Shown here: positions 1 through 10,142 of the stretch, piece by piece
Position numbering within the stretch: the first letter of the stretch is position 1
Layout of the letters: each line of letters starts with the position of its first letter
NCBI GenBank assembly: GCA_905250125.1
Contig: CAJNOL010000737.1
Coordinates: 1 to 64,000, forward strand
DNA length: 64,000 nt
Origin: Rotaria sordida
Lineage: Eukaryota; Rotifera; Eurotatoria; Philodinida; Philodinidae
Direction of reading: 5' to 3'
Translations under genes and position numbers: made by a program
The notes under the pieces: generated by a model
The model's input: only the letters and a program-made list of their open reading frames with translations
Database searches by the model: none
What the model was told of the DNA's origin: nothing

Positions 1-2949
1 GGAAAATCAGTCATATACAGTTCGATGCGTCTTCATCTCCTCTTTCCAACGGTAAAAACCATAGTTTTCTATCTTGTTTCTGTCAAATGTTATTCAAAAA
101 CTACTCAAGAGGATTTATGTTCATGCTACCAGCATATATGCGAACGAAACAGATCTTATCGAGATTTTATTATTATGATACCAGTTCAATAGTGATCGAA
201 GAGCATAGAAAAATAGAGCAAAAGACGCTCTATCTGTTCATAAAAAAAGACATTTTTTAAAGCTTTCAATAAGAAAATTAAGTCCCTCCCTTACTACTTT
301 TGGATTGCCCTAAGTAAATTGTACAAAAAAAAGTATCATTTTTTTCTCGTAAGCAATTGTTTGTCCATATGATTTCTTTTTTTTCCTTTATTTTTTGTAA
401 TTATAATTAATATACCAGAAGATGCAGAAAATTCTGGGCTTTCTCGTGGTATAATTGTTATTGAAAAAAGAGCGAATTAAAGTCGCATAAAGTAAGAAAT
501 ATTCACGGGGATAAAATCAATTGAGATGAACAGTAAATAAAATTTAAGAGTTAAGCAAAAATATTCATTTTAACTCAAACATGAAATTCAAAGTTAGTTT
601 CCATGTAAACCTATTAAAGATACGAACAGATGAGAAGTAGAAGAAACGAAAGAATCTAGATGTAGCTCAGACACAATGGTACAGTTGCTGTCAAACACAA
701 CTTGAAATAGAACTGCGTCTGAATATGGCTAAAAACAACCTAAAATAGCGTCTAAACGCGATCAGAACACAAAACGCGCATTCAGACAGTATTGCCATCG
801 TGCGTTTAGATGCGTGCATGTGCTCCACATATTTTATCTGAGTTAGTTATGAACGCATTTACAATACATTTAATGTTTATGTGTTAAAGTCTAAAGTTTT
901 TTTCTGCTTCTTCATATACGAATTCTTACACTAAAGAATCATATGTGACAGAAGAAATAAAATGCATATAATCATCTACAAAAAACTCAATTCTTTAAAT
1001 TTATTTTCTTCAAGTTCCACTAATTTTTTTGAAAAGTAAATTCTATGAAATTTATCTTCACCTCGCTATGATTAAAAATTTCATTCAAAGTAAAAAAGAA
1101 AAAGAAAAAATAGTTACTTAATTTAGATTAACTTTTTTACTTTAAAAAGACAAAAATATCAAGATGCTGCATCTATTGAGCATTTATTGAACAAGCAAGT
1201 AATTATCGAAAAAGCCGTTTTTCTCGTATTCCGTGATCCAAAAACTATAATTATTATTTTTATAAAGTTAATCGTATGTAGCTGATGTCATGTATGCAAT
1301 TTTAGGTGACACTGATAAATTAAAATAATGAAAATATTTCCAAGTTTATATAATTTAATGAAGTAATTGCTTTAAATTGATTTTCTTCTCTATAAAAAGA
1401 CACATGATAACAACAGATAAGACTGTACGAGTATTTATAGCTTCGTGGTAAATTCAATGTCTTTCATTCTGTAGATATCGTGGTCGAATCTCATTTGTTG
1501 CATTCTATTCAATAACTTAATAATGTGTTCAATTGAAATAAAATCACATGAATGCTGTGCTTCGCACCGCATTAAAAAAATATCATGTGGCGATGAAAAT
1601 GGATCGATACCATGATAAAGAGCATAATTTTTTAAAATTTAACAAATTTTGAATATACTAAAACGCGTTTAGACGTGTCTAACAATAAACAGCGTCAGGA
1701 TGCGTTTCAAACTGGTATCGCGTTAGAACACCCGAAAATGTTGTATTTTGAACACATCCAGACGCATGAAGTTACATTGCTGACAAACGTTTGGAGACGC
1801 GTTGAAAATTAAAAAATGGACTCATGGGCAGTTTCTCTAGAAAAAATATCACGTCGGAGATCTTTTTTTCAAAGACGCAGGCTTCAAGAGGATTAAATTC
1901 TCTACAAAATGATATGCTTAAATATATGATTAATATTTTTCTAAGTAAGGATAAGACTCTCTTTTTAAGTTCTTTTTTATGCACTTATCAGACGAAAAAG
2001 TAATATAGATCGAATAGACATTTTTTCCTTCTTGCATTGGAAAAATATTCTTGAAGAGAATTCAATTCTCTAAAAGCCTGTATCTATTGAAAAAAAATCT
2101 CTGACATGATATTCCTTCTCAAAATATCGAGATTAATGGAAAATTTATTTAAGTTGCTAAGTGTAATCTGCAATTAATACTTTTTTTATTTAATTTATTT
2201 CAAACAATAAAGGACATGATTCGACTTAATTGTTTCTTCTCTACAAAATGATATTTTTTTGAGTTGAGTTTTCATTTCACCAAATCTGAAATATGTAGGT
2301 TCCCTGTAAAACCTATTGAACTTGACGAATTTAGAACTTTTCGAGATCCTATCAATATTTTTTTCCATTTATAAAGCATATCAACATATAGGGAGCTTTT
2401 CTTTTCTACTGAATGAGACATGTCTGAAAATATTTTCATGTAAAATAAAAGTATAATGAAAAGAAAACTACAAGGATCTGAATAAACTTTTGCATAGAAA
2501 ATAACATCGAGACTTCGGTCTATCCAATAATATAAAAATAGTTGAAAATATGTTCTTTCTTCGTTGTTAAAGTTGTTCTATAAGATTGATATTACAAGGT
2601 GTCCAAATAATTATTTTACATATTGTATATCTATTGATAGATTCAAACAATTGATTAAAGAAGGATAAATGAAACTAATCATATCGTTTAGCGACTTTTT
2701 AGAATGGAAGTATAGTAGTGGCTACATATATGAAAAGAGAAATATTCAATGTCAAACTGCAATATATTCATGTAGAACATGACGATATGCGTTACATAGA
2801 AATCATAAATAATCTAAATAGACAATATAGTTATCGAGAAATAGATATGATTCATTTCTGAGAGACAATGAACCATTTTTCTTATTAATTGTGTATCAGT
2901 TAGGGTCAAAAAAAGACAAAAGTAATTTCCGATGATTTTAGTATAGAAT
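1..2949. other. Gene-free AT-rich region with a faint inverted repeat
   Basis: I see no convincing gene here. The longest open frame (70 codons near 1772-1984, minus) has no recognisable features. Two stretches rich in ACGCG/GCGTC words, about 680-840 and 1660-1805, resemble each other in inverted orientation (shared pieces such as GCGTCTG, TCTAA-CGCGAT and the GACRSTRTTG pattern). They may be the eroded ends of a roughly 1.1-kb inverted-repeat element. The rest is simple AT-rich sequence. Confidence 0.4.
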
Positions 2950-3905
2950 GTTTCATAAGTCTTGAGACGAGAGAAAATTCATTAATCTATAAACAGGAAA
3001 TAACTCCTAGCTAAATGTTTTTTTTATGAGCCCTGACTCCTCTCGGCTTTTCAAATGACATATTATTAAATAATATCTTCTTTTGAAATGATAAAAATAA
3101 AAGCATACGAATGTAGCGACAAAATTTTCATAATCGATCAACAAGATATTTTATTAGAAAAAAGACGAAAAAATACTATTTTATAAAAACATATTAATCT
3201 GATTACACAAAAAATCTTAATTAACTATTACATATTTGTTGTTCATCATTTCTAATTAATTTGTCAAGTCTCTTAGAAATTTTATCAATCAGTTTTGGAC
3301 AATTATTGCAAGTTATTATTATTTCATTCTTTGTTCAATCTAGTTTTATATTAATTAAAACTTGAAAATTGTTCTGACCATACTAATTTTTTGTAATATA
3401 TCTCATACACTTTTAATAGATTATACATCAGTAACTTTATCGTCACCTTCTTGAGATAAAACTCGATTATTAAATAATTTATTAATAGTTCAAAATGTCA
3501 TCATTAATTGTTCTTTGCATTTTGTCTGCACGCGACATTTTCATCTATTTCAATCGAATTATTGAGTACATCGCATGACTGAACATGTAATCAGTGGATT
3601 GCGATGAGTGTGAAATAAGAGAATAAGATAAATAATTATTAATTTCATTGCACTATGTGTTATGCAGAAATGTTCATCACTTTATTACAAAATATTTAAA
3701 ACAAAATCATGTTGATCGATTGAGAAAATTTTATCATCACATTCTTATGCTTATAGTTTTATTATTACAAGAGAAGATATTATTCAATAATATTTCATTT
3801 AAAAGATTGATATGAGCATTCAAGGTCAATATAAAAATATTTGGTTAGGATTTATTTCCTCTTTAGAGATTAATTAATTTTCTCTCGCCTCAAGACTTAT
3901 GAAAC
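2950..3905. mobile_element. Foldback element with ~210-bp terminal inverted repeats
   Basis: The left arm (about 2950-3160) is matched in reverse complement by the right arm (about 3695-3905). Both ends read GTTTCATAAGTCTTGAG-(A/G)-CGAGAGAAAA going inward, and the match continues with small gaps through an AATCGATCAACA word. The central ~530 bp has no open frame of note, so this looks like a non-autonomous element moved in trans. I could not identify a target-site duplication or a superfamily. It lies about 365 bp from the 3' end of the GPCR gene. Confidence 0.7.
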
Positions 3906-4270
3906 ACTAAGTAGAGTACTTTATTATAATAGCAATATTTTTTGTAATGAGAAATTATAAATAGGTTTACACTTTTGAAAAGATCTATTGAATTAGTAAG
4001 ACAAGAAAAAAAATGTTCCTTTCCATTTTAAAAAGAAAAATCTCTTGAAACATGAAAGTGTGTCCAATTTGTCAAAGCTAAATTAAGATATTTTGTGAAG
4101 GACTCTAAGTCTCTTTAAATTCTATATCAAAATGTCGACCTAAATGAGTACTTTTATTCCGCATGTGATTCGTCTTAATTGGGAGGAAAAAATTCAGTGC
4201 ATCATTTTAAGATCTTATGTGTCCATGCATTTTATTGAATAAAATAAAAGAGTTTTAAGTTTACAATATC

Positions 4271-5464
4271 TTAGGCAAGTTCAATAGTTCTTTTGGATCT
4301 TTCAGTTCGCATCTTGATGCCTGTGCCAACATTCAATGTAGTTGTTGGAATAACTGCATTATTTCGTCTCCATCGACGGTACACAAGTTTTCCCATGCAA
4401 GATTGAGTTTGGAACACTTCCAAATAGGCTTGAGAAGGCCAAATGAAGAGAAAGAACGTTGCTGCTTGTGGTATATGAATAATCAAAGAAAATGCAGTGT
4501 TCAGTCTTAACAACCATTTGCTGTTGATATCAACACAAGAGAATTGTACTGTAAGTACCAGTTGAGGTAAAATCGATATCTGAAAGAAAGAGAATTTATA
4601 ATAGTTAATAAGAAACAGATGACATACTATAGTTAATATAGGAGAAACGAAGAGATGACCATGACGATGAAATTGTCTCATCCACTGTGACCAATAAGTT
4701 GTTCCATGAATATGGGCTCTTCGACGACTAATTGAAGCCAAAATTAAGCAGCTGGCAAATATATTGAGTATAACTGGCAAGAATACATGGATAAATGAGA
4801 ATGTTGTATTCACTATCAATAGTGTGTCTGGATATTTAATTTGACAGGTAAATTTGCCTGGATTCACTGGATCAGGTAGTACTCTTCGGACCATCAACTC
4901 GGGGACATGCATCAACCCTACGCAAATGGTTATAAACATAAGCATTATGAATCCAACTGTTCGAGAACGAATTCTATTCCACAGAAATCCAAATTCAAAT
5001 GACTGAAGAGCTCGTTGTATTGCAATAAGTCCATTCATCCAAAGACAAACTTTAGTAAGTATCGACGATGCAGGAGTTGTTACCCTGCATATGGAAACGA
5101 ATCCTGCATAGGGAATATCGTCTATTAATTGAATAAGACGAATTTCAAGTAAAAGAACAACAATCATTGAACAACAACTGTAAAGAAGAAGATGAAATCC
5201 AACAGAAGTTGATCTTAACTGTGCTTGACGAAATGTATCGATAGACAATATATTCGATAACAGAGCAAACACAACCATAACTGTTATAGGAAAAACATAT
5301 AAAAATGTCGTTAGTTGTGGATCCATATTGAGTGTTAGAATATCTGTCTTTATACTTGACACAAGACCAATAAGAAATATATTGACCGAGTTATTGCAAC
5401 TCATCCTTGACTTGAAATACGCAATTGACCTTGAATTAATTTGATGAGACGAAGAAAATGACAC
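4271..5464 (-). CDS. Rhodopsin-like G-protein-coupled receptor (probable 7TM)
   Basis: The frame encodes a multi-span membrane protein with at least six clear hydrophobic segments. An LIAIQRAL motif after the third span sits where family-A receptors carry DRY. An arginine-rich loop (SRRRAHIHG) precedes a later span. A probable 48-nt intron at 4580-4627 (GTATGT...TTTCAG on the minus strand) is a multiple of three without a stop, so reading through it adds 16 spurious residues. Spliced length is about 381 aa from the first Met. The Met at 5326 (MDPQL...), just before span 1, is a more natural start and gives about 335 aa. Receptors of this kind are usually neuropeptide- or amine-like in invertebrates. 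The ligand cannot be told, and the conserved NPxxY of span 7 is not obvious. Confidence 0.75.
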   Translation of the reverse strand: MSFSSSHQINSRSIAYFKSRMSCNNSVNIFLIGLVSSIKTDILTLNMDPQLTTFLYVFPITVMVVFALLSNILSIDTFRQAQLRSTSVGFHLLLYSCCSMIVVLLLEIRLIQLIDDIPYAGFVSICRVTTPASSILTKVCLWMNGLIAIQRALQSFEFGFLWNRIRSRTVGFIMLMFITICVGLMHVPELMVRRVLPDPVNPGKFTCQIKYPDTLLIVNTTFSFIHVFLPVILNIFASCLILASISRRRAHIHGTTYWSQWMRQFHRHGHLFVSPILTIVCHLFLINYYKFSFFQISILPQLVLTVQFSCVDINSKWLLRLNTAFSLIIHIPQAATFFLFIWPSQAYLEVFQTQSCMGKLVYRRWRRNNAVIPTTTLNVGTGIKMRTERSKRTIELA

Positions 5465-6117
5465 TTAGGTGTTAAAGATGAATATAAGAAAAGAAGGAAT
5501 GTTAAAAGATGCTTCTAAAAACTATTTTCTTTTACAGTTGCGCATTGGAAGATAATTTTTTCTGTAAAGAAACTATTACTCCTGTGGATGGATTGAATAG
5601 AGAATTATGAAAACCAATAGAAAAGCTATGTCTCTTTTCCAGCAGAAACTTGTAAATAACATGTGTTGCTTAGCATTTTTGTCCTGAACGATCATGAAAT
5701 TTTTTGCTCATTAATGGTTTCTGGCATATTAATACCAGTGAAGCAACAAAAAATCGCTCCGAGATCTGATAGTTTATACTTTGCTTGTGATATATGAAAT
5801 TCATTTCTTTGAAAAATTAAAGAATAGATAATTGTCTCTGGATGTGAAATGACATAGCAATCTTGCACTTTGCTATTGACAATAATACAGCTCGTCTTTT
5901 GAGAAAAAAAGGCAGAAAGAACATTCGTGATGATCAAATAAATTGTCGTTTCATTACTGGATCATTTTTCTGTCACTTTTTGATATGTTTGACCAAACAC
6001 TATTTTGCACTCCTTCAAAGTGATTTATCTAAACATAAGTTTTTGAACAAAAAGTTTATTCTAGAGACTTAAAATTCGAGAAAAGTAACCCATGTGAAAA
6101 TTTAGGCCAAAAAAAGC
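5465..6117. other. Intergenic region 5' of the GPCR
   Basis: No supported gene. An 81-codon minus frame at 5692-5937 overlaps a 69-codon plus frame, and neither shows domain features. The last nine bases (6109-6117) are the left copy of the 9-bp duplication flanking the next element. Confidence 0.4.
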
Positions 6118-6479
6118 GGGTTACACGATTTACTTTCCGCGGTATTATTTTCCGTTGATTGTTTTCAGTGTCAATTGCACTTTTTCTCACAAAAATTTAT
6201 CAATTTTGATTCTGAGGATTTACTTTCCGTTGATTAGTTTGACGAAATAAAACGAGTATATCGCTCATATGAGCGATATACTCATTTTATTTCGTCAAAC
6301 TAATCAACAGAAAGTAAATCCTCATATGAAGACATCGTTAATTAGTAAATTATTTTTATGAAATCAAAGGAAAGTAAATCCTCAGAATCAAAATTAATAA
6401 ATTTTTGTGAAAAAAAATATAATTAACACTGAAAATAATCAACGGAAAATAATTCCGTGAAAAGTAAATCGTGCACCCC
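6118..6479. mobile_element. Palindromic MITE-like element with 9-bp target-site duplication
   Basis: A 362-bp foldback element. The ends read GGGTTACACGATTTACTTTC and, on the other strand, GGGGTGCACGATTTACTTTT. Pairing continues almost to a central CATATG at 6266-6271; near the centre about 40 bases per arm pair with one mismatch. The right arm carries an extra segment (about 6325-6375) that repeats a GAAAGTAAATCCTCA word. The nine bases AAAAAAAGC occur immediately outside both ends (6109-6117 and 6480-6488), a clean target-site duplication. Long inverted repeats with a 9-bp duplication are typical of Mutator-like elements; assignment to that superfamily is inference. There is no coding capacity. 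Confidence 0.8.
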
Positions 6480-7299
6480 AAAAAAAGCTCACCTAAAGTA
6501 GCTTATATTTCTCGCTGAAAAGCATACACTTTAAGTAGCTGGAAGTGCTTATATTAACATACTTAATTGCTGGATTTCAACAAGGGAACACTTGTAGATG
6601 ATTCAATTCTATTATTGTCATCATACTATTTCTATATGTTAAGAACCACGAGAATAGCATAACCTTCAAAAGATTCCGACTCTCTTTCATATTTATTCGA
6701 GATAAAGACTTTTTACCGAATTTCTGCTGCACGAACAGCTTTCAGAATGAAAACATATTTTTGAATTTCGACTTGCAACTCTATATTAGGATGGAAATAA
6801 TATTATTCTAGGTGGGGACAGAAGAGGGGGGGGGGGGCAATGCTATACTTTCAAATAGCATTAACAACAAATTTTATACCAAATTAAATTGAGTCAAAAA
6901 TGAGATTTATGAGTACTAAATAGTAAGGATTATGGTAACTTCTCAGTGACAAATTGGGGAAATTCATGAATTTTATGTAATTTTGATACAGAAAGATTCT
7001 TCTGAGGAGGCAGTTCAAACTAGATCTCATTTAAAATAATGATTATCACAGGGTAATCGACATGTCATCTCAAAACATGGGAATAAAGAATCAAAAATGA
7101 AGTTTAAAAAATGCTATCAAGGACAAAACATAATCATTATCAAGAAACTGAAAATAACACATTTCACATGTTTTGACAAAGATGGAAACAGATATTGAGT
7201 TATGAGAAACTTTTCTATGTTCATACCCCAAGGAATCAAAAAAATGGAAAAATTTCATTGAAATGATTATTTCTAAACTTTTCATCAAAAAAATTCCGT

Positions 7300-7915
7300 T
7301 ACTTTAATTATTTTGCAAAAATCAAAATCATCTCAATAGTTTCATTATTTTTGTATCATTTTCATTACCTTAAATTGTTTATTCTAGAAAAATTAAAATT
7401 ACTGCATTGATTTCATTTTTTTGCATGATTTTTATCAGATAATCTTAATTTTTCTGAAAAACTATAAACATAACAGTACTTTCATTATTTTTGCATCATT
7501 TCCACTTCATTAAATTGTCTATTCTTAAAAAGTTGAATTCATTGCAGTAGTTTTATTTCTTTGCATCATTTTCATCATACGACCTTGATTTTTTACAAAA
7601 CTATAATCATTACAGTACTTTCATTATTTTTGCATCATTTTTATTCCATTAAATTCTCTGTCCTTGAAACATCAAAATTACTGCATTAGTGTCATTACTT
7701 TTGCATCACTTCCACTTCATTAAACTGTTTATTCTTAAAAAATTAAATTCATTGCATTAGTTTTATTACTTTGTCATCATTTTTATCAGATAATCTTAAA
7801 TTTTTACAAAACTATTATATTAACAATACTTTCATTACTTTAGCATCATTTTTATTCCGTTAAATTCTCTATTCTTGAAACATTAAAATCATTGCATTCG
7901 TCTTGTTACTCTTAA
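7300..7915. repeat. 70-bp tandem repeat with 210-bp higher-order order
   Basis: A TTGCATCATT-like word recurs at 7351, 7421, 7491, 7561, 7630, 7701, 7771 and 7841, so the spacing is 69-71 bp. The units fall into three types by the text after the word: A (CCACTTCATTAAA...), B (ATCAGATAATCTTAA... or its variant) and C (ATTCCATTAAATTC... or its variant). The order is C-B-A-B-C-A-B-C, so the last six units form two copies of a 210-bp A-B-C block. It is AT-rich, shows no coding signal, and lies inside the TIR element. Confidence 0.8.
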
Positions 7916-8363
7916 ATTGGACATACTGTACTTTTTTTTGTTGCTGGGTTAAGTGCAACTTTATGATATAGTTTTTATAATTTGTACATCGCATGACTTT
8001 TAGTCTGAATTTTTATTGAATACTTGAAGGAGAAAACCAAGATATTTGAAGAATATAATAATCTTTATTTAATATATATGTGTATGACAGCTAAGTTGGG
8101 ATTTGAGAATAAATAGTCATCAATCAATTTAGCAAGAGCTTTCTAACAAACTAGGATAACGAATAATGATAAAATCTTTCGTACTCAGTTGTATGTATGA
8201 CAGTTTCTCGAGGGTGAGGGTGTGAGTGTGGATTTGCGTGTGAGTTCTACTGTACAACAATAGCCATAGTTACAGCCGCACTCACAGCCACATCCTCATG
8301 TTTTTCTAAAATAACCATTTGTTCTTCTTTTTGAAATTGTTTCTATTATTGTTTTGTCTATAT

Positions 8364-9023
8364 TTAAGTATAAGCAGTAAAATACTCATATTTATATTGT
8401 AATTCATTTAATCCCTCTCGAAAAGCAAATATTCCAAATAATAATAGAGTGCGTAGTTCTGAACCTTTGTATTTTTTTAAAAATATTAGAGGACGAGGTA
8501 TTCTCGTCGTATTTGATAGATAATGAATTTTGTCCAATGAAGCTTGAATGCTTTCCATTTTATTTTTTACATGATGACTTTTGTTTGATATATTTATCGT
8601 CAAACAGAAACATAAGAACACATCGCTACAATTATAGAAAGTAAAATTAAACAATAGAATACTATTAAACTCACAAATACGCCATGGTAAACATTGTGCA
8701 AGGAATCGTTAGCAAATGACTGGCCAATATCGAAGTTACTCAAATCTCGCAAACGACAAAAGTCTTTATGACCATATAACATTTCGAGGATTTCTTCTTC
8801 AGCTTTTCTTTGTCGAACATCCTGTTAACAGAATTATAGAAGCCATATTTAATATTTTGAAAAATCTTACTGGGTTACAAACTGTTTCAATCATGTGATC
8901 GTACCATTCATTAGTACGTAAACTATAGGTGATCATTGGTACTGTTGGAAATATACGTGTTGTAGTTTTACCAGTAGAAACTGTATCATTTGAAAATATA
9001 AGAAATAAAAATTTCCAAAACAT
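8364..9023 (-). pseudogene. Transposase-like gene remnant, frameshifted
   Basis: Two or three minus-strand exons can be joined. The first exon ends with the peptide RTNEWYDHMIETVCNP. A 49-bp intron at 8822-8870 (GTAAGA...AACAG) follows, leading into DVRQRKAEEEILEMLYGHKD and then FANDSLHNVYHGVF. After a second likely intron of about 49 bp (GTGAGT...TTGTAG), the reading frame stops within an A-run (CKK-stop). The family-like sequence resumes one base out of frame (IHYLSNTTRIPRPL, then KYKGSELRTLLLFGI). The DSLHNVYHGV and KGSELRTLLLF blocks resemble a transposase-associated protein widespread in invertebrate genomes. That comparison is from memory, and the superfamily is not certain. Its position inside matching TIRs supports the reading. 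Confidence 0.5.
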
Positions 9024-9632
9024 TGCATGAAAGTGTTCGTTTCGTGGTGAATTATAGCATGTTTTTCACTTTCGATATCATGTCTCTGTGGAAAATTTTT
9101 CATTAAAATGATATAAATGACATAATTTTTCGCCATTTTTTTATTCTATGGGATGTGTTTCATATCGATCCTGTAAAGAACGACAATGATCGCCATACTG
9201 ATCACTGATCATATTCATCATTATAAATGAGGTCTAGTTTGAACTGCCTCATCAGAAGAATTTTTCTGTATTGACAAGACGTAAAATTCAGAAATTTTTT
9301 CAATTTGACACAGACGTTACCATAATCCTTACTATTTAGTACTGATAAATCTCACTTTTGACGTGATTTAATTTGGTATAAAATTTGTTGTTAATGCTAT
9401 TTGAAAGTACAGCGTTACTTTTCTGTAATAATATTGTTTCCATTCCAGTACATAAGAAGGTTTCACTTGAACTATCTCATATAATAAAATTCATCAGTTT
9501 TGAATATTGCATAGTCAAGACATGAATTTTTCAAAATATCTATATTTTACACATTATTTAATAAAAGTATAAGTATTTTGATAAATTCATATATTGACAA
9601 TGCGATATTGAAAGTTGACAAAATTTAATATT

Positions 9633-10142
9633 CAGAGTGGTCCAGAAGTAAGGAAACTAAGAATTTTTCTGATTTCTTTGTATATGATCAGTTAGGCCTT
9701 GTATGTATATCACATATACTATATGATATTAGTTAAAAATATACCTTACTGCCCGTCCGTGGCTGCAAGAGAAATTTGATGTTTTTTGATTTCCATAGTT
9801 TGGTCTGCTTGTCACTATTTGTAAAATGAATCTAATTTAATTAATTTTGATCTCTTATAGACTAAATCACTACGAAATGTAATTAAATTGGATTCATTTT
9901 ACAGATCGAGATAAGCAGAGAAAACTATGGAATTCGAAAAACATCGAATTTCTCTCCTAGTTACAAATCACCAATAAGATTTATTTATACGCTTTTAAAC
10001 AAATTACTGTATTTAAACACTAAGCATATGCTACATCTTTTACTAGTTTCACCTAGTATATGTGGTATAAATATGAGGTCTAGCTGAGCATGTACAAAGG
10101 AGAAATAAAAAAGATTCTGTTTCTTACTTTAAAACCACCTTG
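9633..10142. mobile_element. Foldback element with mariner-like ends
   Basis: The outer ends read CAGAGTGGTCCAGAAGTAAG on the left and, in reverse complement, CAAGGTGGTTTTAAAGTAAG on the right. The inner arms pair closely around about 9860 (AAATTTGATGTTTTTTGATT against AATTCGAAAAACATCGAATT in inverse). The whole 510-bp unit can fold into one long hairpin. End sequences of the form GGTGGTCCAAAAGTA-GGAAAC are typical of Tc1/mariner elements. A TA follows the right end, and a TA lies two bases outside the left end, so a TA duplication is possible but not exact. There is no coding capacity. Confidence 0.65.

Larger units (their letters stand above)
6789..9446. mobile_element. DNA transposon with ~250-bp TIRs, broken transposase-like gene and internal tandem array
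   Basis: The left repeat (about 6789-7044) matches the right repeat (about 9213-9446) in reverse complement. Shared blocks include GGA(A)TGGAAA-AATATTATT, the TTTCAAATAGCATTAACAAC stretch, a TACTAAATAGTAAGGATTATG stretch and a GAGGCAGTTCAAACTAGA block. The left copy also holds a run of 12 G absent from the right copy. Between the repeats lie a ~70-bp tandem array (7300-7915) and, on the minus strand, a frameshifted transposase-like reading frame (about 8364-9023). The element is therefore probably dead. I did not find a target-site duplication, and the superfamily is unclear. Confidence 0.75.
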
